A stretch of 64,000 nucleotides of DNA from Jannaschia sp. CCS1 (GTDB taxonomy: Bacteria; Pseudomonadota; Alphaproteobacteria; Rhodobacterales; Rhodobacteraceae): assembly GCF_000013565.1 (NCBI RefSeq), contig NC_007802.1:2170001-2234000 (forward strand), in the 5' to 3' direction. Shown in pieces: positions 60,573 to 64,000 of the stretch (position 1 is the stretch's first letter; each line of letters begins with the position of its first letter). Below the pieces are notes generated by a model. That model had not been told where the DNA came from, searched no databases, and worked only from the letters and a program-made list of their open reading frames with translations. The translations under genes and the position numbers were made by a program.

Positions 60573-61703
60573 ATGACCCAGACAAACCAGAACATCAGCC
60601 CAAGACTGCCCAGATGGGTGCCAGAGGCGGCACTCCAATACCTGGCGCATGTGGCTGAGGGTCAATCCTTGCGCGACATCGCAAAAGAGACCGGGCAGGC
60701 GCCGTCGACGATTTCTCGACGCGTCCAGAAAATCGAAGCCCGGCGTGACGATCTACTCATAGATGAGGCGCTTAGCTGCCTGGCCGAGGCAACCAGGCCA
60801 GCTCACAAACGGACAAAAAATAAGGAGATGAGGCGCATGACTGCCCCTATTCGGACGCCACTTCACGACGAGGCCCTGATTACCCGTGAAGCCCGGCGCA
60901 TTCTTCGCCGCCTATGCGAAACTGGTGCGGTTTTGGCGGTGGCCCAGGACATGGACAAAGCCGTGGTGCTGCGTCAGGGCGCCGACGGTGATCAGACCCG
61001 CACGGCCGTGCTGGATCGGCGCGTGGCGCAGGCATTTGCGGTGAAGGACTGGATTTCTTGCGTGCAGCAGGGCGGGAAACTGGCCCGATACGCGATCACC
61101 GGCGTGGGCAAAACCGCGTTGAAGCGGCTGCTGGAAGAGGATCGCAAGCGTCGGATGGGAACGGCCGGCTTTGCCGAAGGACCCACGGCGTTCCAGGGCC
61201 AGCATGCCGATTGGGGGACACGCTCGGTTGCCGGGGCGGGTGGCAAGCGGGAAAACCTGCGCGTCAACCTGTCCGAGTCGCCCTTGGCCGGGCTCGCGCG
61301 GCGCAAGGGCTCGGATGGAAAACCGTTTCTGGGGCCAGAACTGGTGCAAGCCGGAGAGCGGCTGCGCGAGGATTTTGAGCGCGCCCAGATGGGGCCGCGC
61401 GTGGGTCAGAACTGGGACCGGTTCCTGTCCGGCTCGGACCGGGGCGGCTTCATGTCCGATGGTGGGATAGGGGAGGGACCCCGGGCCGCGCGCCAGCGTG
61501 TCTCCGAGGCCCTCGATGCCCTTGGGCCGGGGCTTGGGGATGTTGTCATGCGGGTCTGCTGCTTTCTGGAAGGGCTCGAATCCGCCGAAAAACGCCTTGG
61601 ATGGTCCGCGCGTTCGGGCAAGGTGGTTCTCAAGATCGGGCTACAACGGCTGTTGCAACACTACGAGCAGCATCACGGCTTCGTGCCCGCGCAACGGGGC
61701 TGA
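60573..61703 (+). CDS. DUF6456 helix-turn-helix protein
   Basis: The 376-residue protein has an N-terminal helix-turn-helix (LRDIAKETGQAPSTISRRVQKIEARRDDLLI, about 33-63), a central region with RRILRRLCETGAVLAVAQDMDKAVVL that looks like a DUF6456 segment, and a C-terminal helical domain (SEALDALGPGLGDVVMRVCCFLEGLESAEKRLGWSARSGKVVLKIGLQRLLQHY, about 308-362). The start is ATG 60573 after CTGAGGCC. It is divergent from DUF6477 across a region with DnaA boxes and a CtrA-like site. It is likely a DNA-binding regulator, but I know of no defined target. Confidence 0.85.
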   Translation: MTQTNQNISPRLPRWVPEAALQYLAHVAEGQSLRDIAKETGQAPSTISRRVQKIEARRDDLLIDEALSCLAEATRPAHKRTKNKEMRRMTAPIRTPLHDEALITREARRILRRLCETGAVLAVAQDMDKAVVLRQGADGDQTRTAVLDRRVAQAFAVKDWISCVQQGGKLARYAITGVGKTALKRLLEEDRKRRMGTAGFAEGPTAFQGQHADWGTRSVAGAGGKRENLRVNLSESPLAGLARRKGSDGKPFLGPELVQAGERLREDFERAQMGPRVGQNWDRFLSGSDRGGFMSDGGIGEGPRAARQRVSEALDALGPGLGDVVMRVCCFLEGLESAEKRLGWSARSGKVVLKIGLQRLLQHYEQHHGFVPAQRG

Positions 61704-61910
61704 CGGGCCTGATCGTGTCCCGCGCAACAGCGTGAAATTTCTGTGGGGTGTGGGGATGCTCGGGGTCTGTTCTACACAGACATTGCGTCCTCGTGCCCGA
61801 CCTGATTGAACGCATGGTTTGCGCCTAGCGAATGGCGGCTGTGTCGAAATGGGGCCATTACAATTCGGGCGGAACAGGCTACTTATTGGGCAGACTGACC
61901 CGGAGGCCCC

Positions 61911-62858
61911 ATGCGCGATCTGAAGATCCCCGAACAACGACACCCTGAAAAGGCTCGTCGGCCGGACAATCCGCAACCCAAGAAGCCGTCCTGGATTCGC
62001 GTGAAAGCGCCGGTGGGTGAGGGATACAAGGCCACCGCCAAGATTATGCGGGATCACAAGCTGACGACGGTCTGCGAAGAAGCCGGGTGTCCCAATGTCG
62101 GCGAATGCTGGTCCCAGGGTCATGCGACAATGATGATCATGGGGGAGGTCTGCACCCGCGCCTGCACCTTCTGCAACATCGCCACCGGCAAACCGCCCGA
62201 GGCATTGGATGTGTTCGAGCCGGGGCGCGTCGCCGATGCGGTGGCCAAACTCGGCCTCAAGCATGTGGTGATCACGTCCGTGGATCGCGACGATGTGGAA
62301 GATGGCGGGGCGGAGCATTTTGCCCAGACCATTCGCGCTGTGCGCAACCGCTCCCCGGAAACGACGATTGAGATCCTGACGCCCGATTTCATCAAATCGA
62401 CGCCCGATGCCCTGGAGGTTGTCGTGGCCGCCAAGCCCGATGTCTTTAACCACAATCTGGAAACCGTGCCGGGCCTCTACCCCGAGGTGCGTCCGGGCGC
62501 GCGCTATTTCCATTCGCTGCGATTGTTGCAGCGGGTGAAGGACCTGGACCCGACGATTTTCACCAAATCCGGCATCATGGTGGGCCTGGGTGAGGATCGC
62601 CAGGCGGTGTTACAGGTCATGGACGATATGCGTGCAGCCGACATCGATTTCATGACGGTGGGACAGTATCTGCAACCAACGCCGAAGCATCACGCCGTAG
62701 ATCGGTTCGTGACGCCCGAGGAGTTCGAGGGCTACGAGAAGGCGGCCTGGGGCAAGGGGTTTCTGATGGTCTCGGCCACGCCGCTGACGCGATCCTCCTA
62801 TCACGCGGGCGATGACTTCGCGCGCCTTCGGGCCAATCGGCTGGCGAAGCTCGCTTAG
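61911..62858 (+). CDS. lipA: Lipoyl synthase
   Basis: LipA is a radical SAM enzyme that inserts two sulfurs into octanoyl-lipoyl domains. The 315-residue protein carries the auxiliary-cluster Cys set [12 protein letters not shown] (about 59-70) and the radical SAM motif [11 protein letters not shown] (about 81-90, CxxxCxxC). Further motifs are [32 protein letters not shown] and the C-terminal [15 protein letters not shown], whose Arg-Ser-Ser completes the auxiliary site. The start is ATG 61911 after CCGGAGGCCCC. It stands alone. Confidence 0.97.
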   Translation: MRDLKIPEQRHPEKARRPDNPQPKKPSWIRVKAPVGEGYKATAKIMRDHKLTTVCEEAGCPNVGECWSQGHATMMIMGEVCTRACTFCNIATGKPPEALDVFEPGRVADAVAKLGLKHVVITSVDRDDVEDGGAEHFAQTIRAVRNRSPETTIEILTPDFIKSTPDALEVVVAAKPDVFNHNLETVPGLYPEVRPGARYFHSLRLLQRVKDLDPTIFTKSGIMVGLGEDRQAVLQVMDDMRAADIDFMTVGQYLQPTPKHHAVDRFVTPEEFEGYEKAAWGKGFLMVSATPLTRSSYHAGDDFARLRANRLAKLA

Positions 62859-62931
62859 ACATCCCTTTGCCGTTGTGGCTCATGTGCCTCTGCGCGGGAC
62901 CGGTTTTTGGCTCTGACCCGGGCCGTGCAGC

Positions 62932-64000
62932 CTATTTTTGTGCCACACCCATTCTGAAGCCGCCCCAATGGCGGCCCTGGACCATGATGGGGGCGGAGAT
63001 ATCCTTCATCAAAACAAACTGCCCCCCGCCCATGTCGCGCCGATAGGTCTGCATCAGGAATGGCGCGGTGTTTTGTCCTGATTTGAGGCCGACCCGATCA
63101 TCGAAGATGCGCCTGTTGCGGCAATGGGCGGCGTTCCAGACCTCATCTGAACTTTGGGGCGCGGAGAACTTCCTATTGTGGGTGGGCAGGTAGCCGTTTT
63201 TATCGACCGCAGCGCAAAAAACGATGCGCGGATCAAGGGTCAAGACCGGTTCCTGAACCGCCGGCAAAACGCTGTCGGTGAACCGCGTGAAGCGGGCCAT
63301 GACCTGCTGGGGGACCGTGTTCGGGATCGGAGAATAGGTGCTGTCGAAGAGCGCCTGTGTGCTGATTTTACCGCTTGCGATGGCCTTATCAAACAGGTCG
63401 CCAATCATGGTTGCGCGATCCTGGACCAGTTCGATCAGCGCTGCATCAGCGTTATCGGCACCCAGTTCGACCGACACCTGAACCGCGTTCTCAGAGATAT
63501 CAACGATTTCCTCGGCGCGCGTATTCGCGCTGCGCACCCCGGCTGCGGTTGCTTTCAACGCGCGGGTCAGCGTCTCAAATGCGGGCGCGAAGTGCTCCAC
63601 CGCGTCGGCCACGTTTTGCACGGTGTCTGTCAGACCTTCCGCCCCCTGGACCGCTGCACGGACGTCCTCATTGATCTGAACCAGAGCCTTGTCGACATGG
63701 GCGGAGCCCTCCAGCACCTCATTGGCGCTGTCGCTCATGCCGTTTGCATCCTTGCGCAGATCACCGATTGAGACCTGGAGCGTCTGGGTCGACGTGCGGA
63801 CATCGCTGGCGGCATCGGACGTTTGCTTGGAGAGGAGATTGATCGCCTCTGCCACCACCGCGAAACCGCGGCCGGCATCGCCCGCCCGGGCCGCCTCGAT
63901 CCGGGCATTGACCGCCAGAATATTCACCTGCTTGGCGATCTCGGAGATCTTGAGGTTGGCACGATTGACCTCTGCCAGGGTGCTTTCAACCGCTCCCAGC
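62932..64000 (-). CDS. Methyl-accepting chemotaxis protein, partial (N-terminus off window)
   Basis: The visible C-terminal 355 residues run off the right edge. The MCP signalling tip is clear: [42 protein letters not shown], preceded by [21 protein letters not shown] helical segment (about 60-170) leads to an unusual C-terminal domain: [44 protein letters not shown], then [47 protein letters not shown]. This sensor-like domain lies after the signalling tip rather than before it, as in some cytoplasmic chemoreceptors. There is no membrane segment in the part seen. Confidence 0.85.
   Translation of the reverse strand, partial: LGAVESTLAEVNRANLKISEIAKQVNILAVNARIEAARAGDAGRGFAVVAEAINLLSKQTSDAASDVRTSTQTLQVSIGDLRKDANGMSDSANEVLEGSAHVDKALVQINEDVRAAVQGAEGLTDTVQNVADAVEHFAPAFETLTRALKATAAGVRSANTRAEEIVDISENAVQVSVELGADNADAALIELVQDRATMIGDLFDKAIASGKISTQALFDSTYSPIPNTVPQQVMARFTRFTDSVLPAVQEPVLTLDPRIVFCAAVDKNGYLPTHNRKFSAPQSSDEVWNAAHCRNRRIFDDRVGLKSGQNTAPFLMQTYRRDMGGGQFVLMKDISAPIMVQGRHWGGFRMGVAQK

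Overview
The window is high-GC alphaproteobacterial chromosome, most likely from a marine Rhodobacteraceae (Roseobacter-group) bacterium. The inference rests on gene content: a heterotetrameric sarcosine oxidase operon, a fused indolepyruvate ferredoxin oxidoreductase, an MttB-family methyltransferase, the DUF6477/DUF6456 pair, CcmI and an Atm1-type exporter. No rRNA, tRNA, insertion sequence or CRISPR array was seen. The left edge cuts a livF gene and the right edge cuts a chemoreceptor gene.

Layout. 0-2.4 kb: a branched-chain amino acid type ABC transporter (livF, livG, binding protein) with a strong hairpin terminator after the binding-protein gene. 2.6-7.1 kb: a tight forward run of HpaI-type aldolase, mutarotase-like protein, DUF188 protein, der and a DsbA-like thiol protein. 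7.1-10.6 kb (reverse): grxD, bolA, purL and a GNAT acetyltransferase. 10.7-15.3 kb: a candidate small RNA, a LysR regulator and the divergent indolepyruvate oxidoreductase with a LysR-type box between them. 15.4-19.2 kb: TauE exporter, PhyH-like protein, DUF2945, DUF1289, ruvX, ccmI. 19.4-25.3 kb: soxB, two unrelated small membrane proteins, then soxD-soxA-soxG. 25.4-32.3 kb: secreted protein, sodB, an orphan contractile-tail tube protein, LOG, LysM protein, Atm1 exporter. 32.3-37.8 kb: an RND efflux operon whose promoter is bracketed by two near-identical 18-bp palindromes. 37.9-41.0 kb: YfgM-like and BamB-like envelope proteins and a YdcF-family protein.

41-56 kb is an accessory, stress-flavoured region that opens with about 840 bp of gene-free, lower-GC DNA. 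It holds CsbD, a ribbon-helix-helix regulator with a helically phased operator, a PHA depolymerase, a transglutaminase, DUF4112, a Crp-type regulator and a DUF892 ferritin-like protein. It continues with a long forward run of membrane and cell-surface stress genes: a 22-residue microprotein, a DUF883-like protein, a holin-like protein, DUF3618, YihY, an EEP hydrolase, an AI-2E family permease, GlsB/YmgE, YidB and a repeat-rich PRC-barrel protein. Two of its genes are broken: a Pmp3/YqaE fragment, and a membrane protein with two mutually compensating frameshifts in T-runs. A perfect EcfG-type general stress promoter (GGAAC-N16-CGTT) precedes the GlsB/YmgE gene, which suggests at least part of the region belongs to the general stress regulon.

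56-64 kb returns to core genes: guaA, an unknown gene, an MttB-family methyltransferase, DUF6477/DUF6456 flanked by DnaA boxes, lipA, and a partial chemoreceptor.

All coordinates, motifs and frameshifts were read by eye from the sequence. Family names come from motif recognition, not from database searches.
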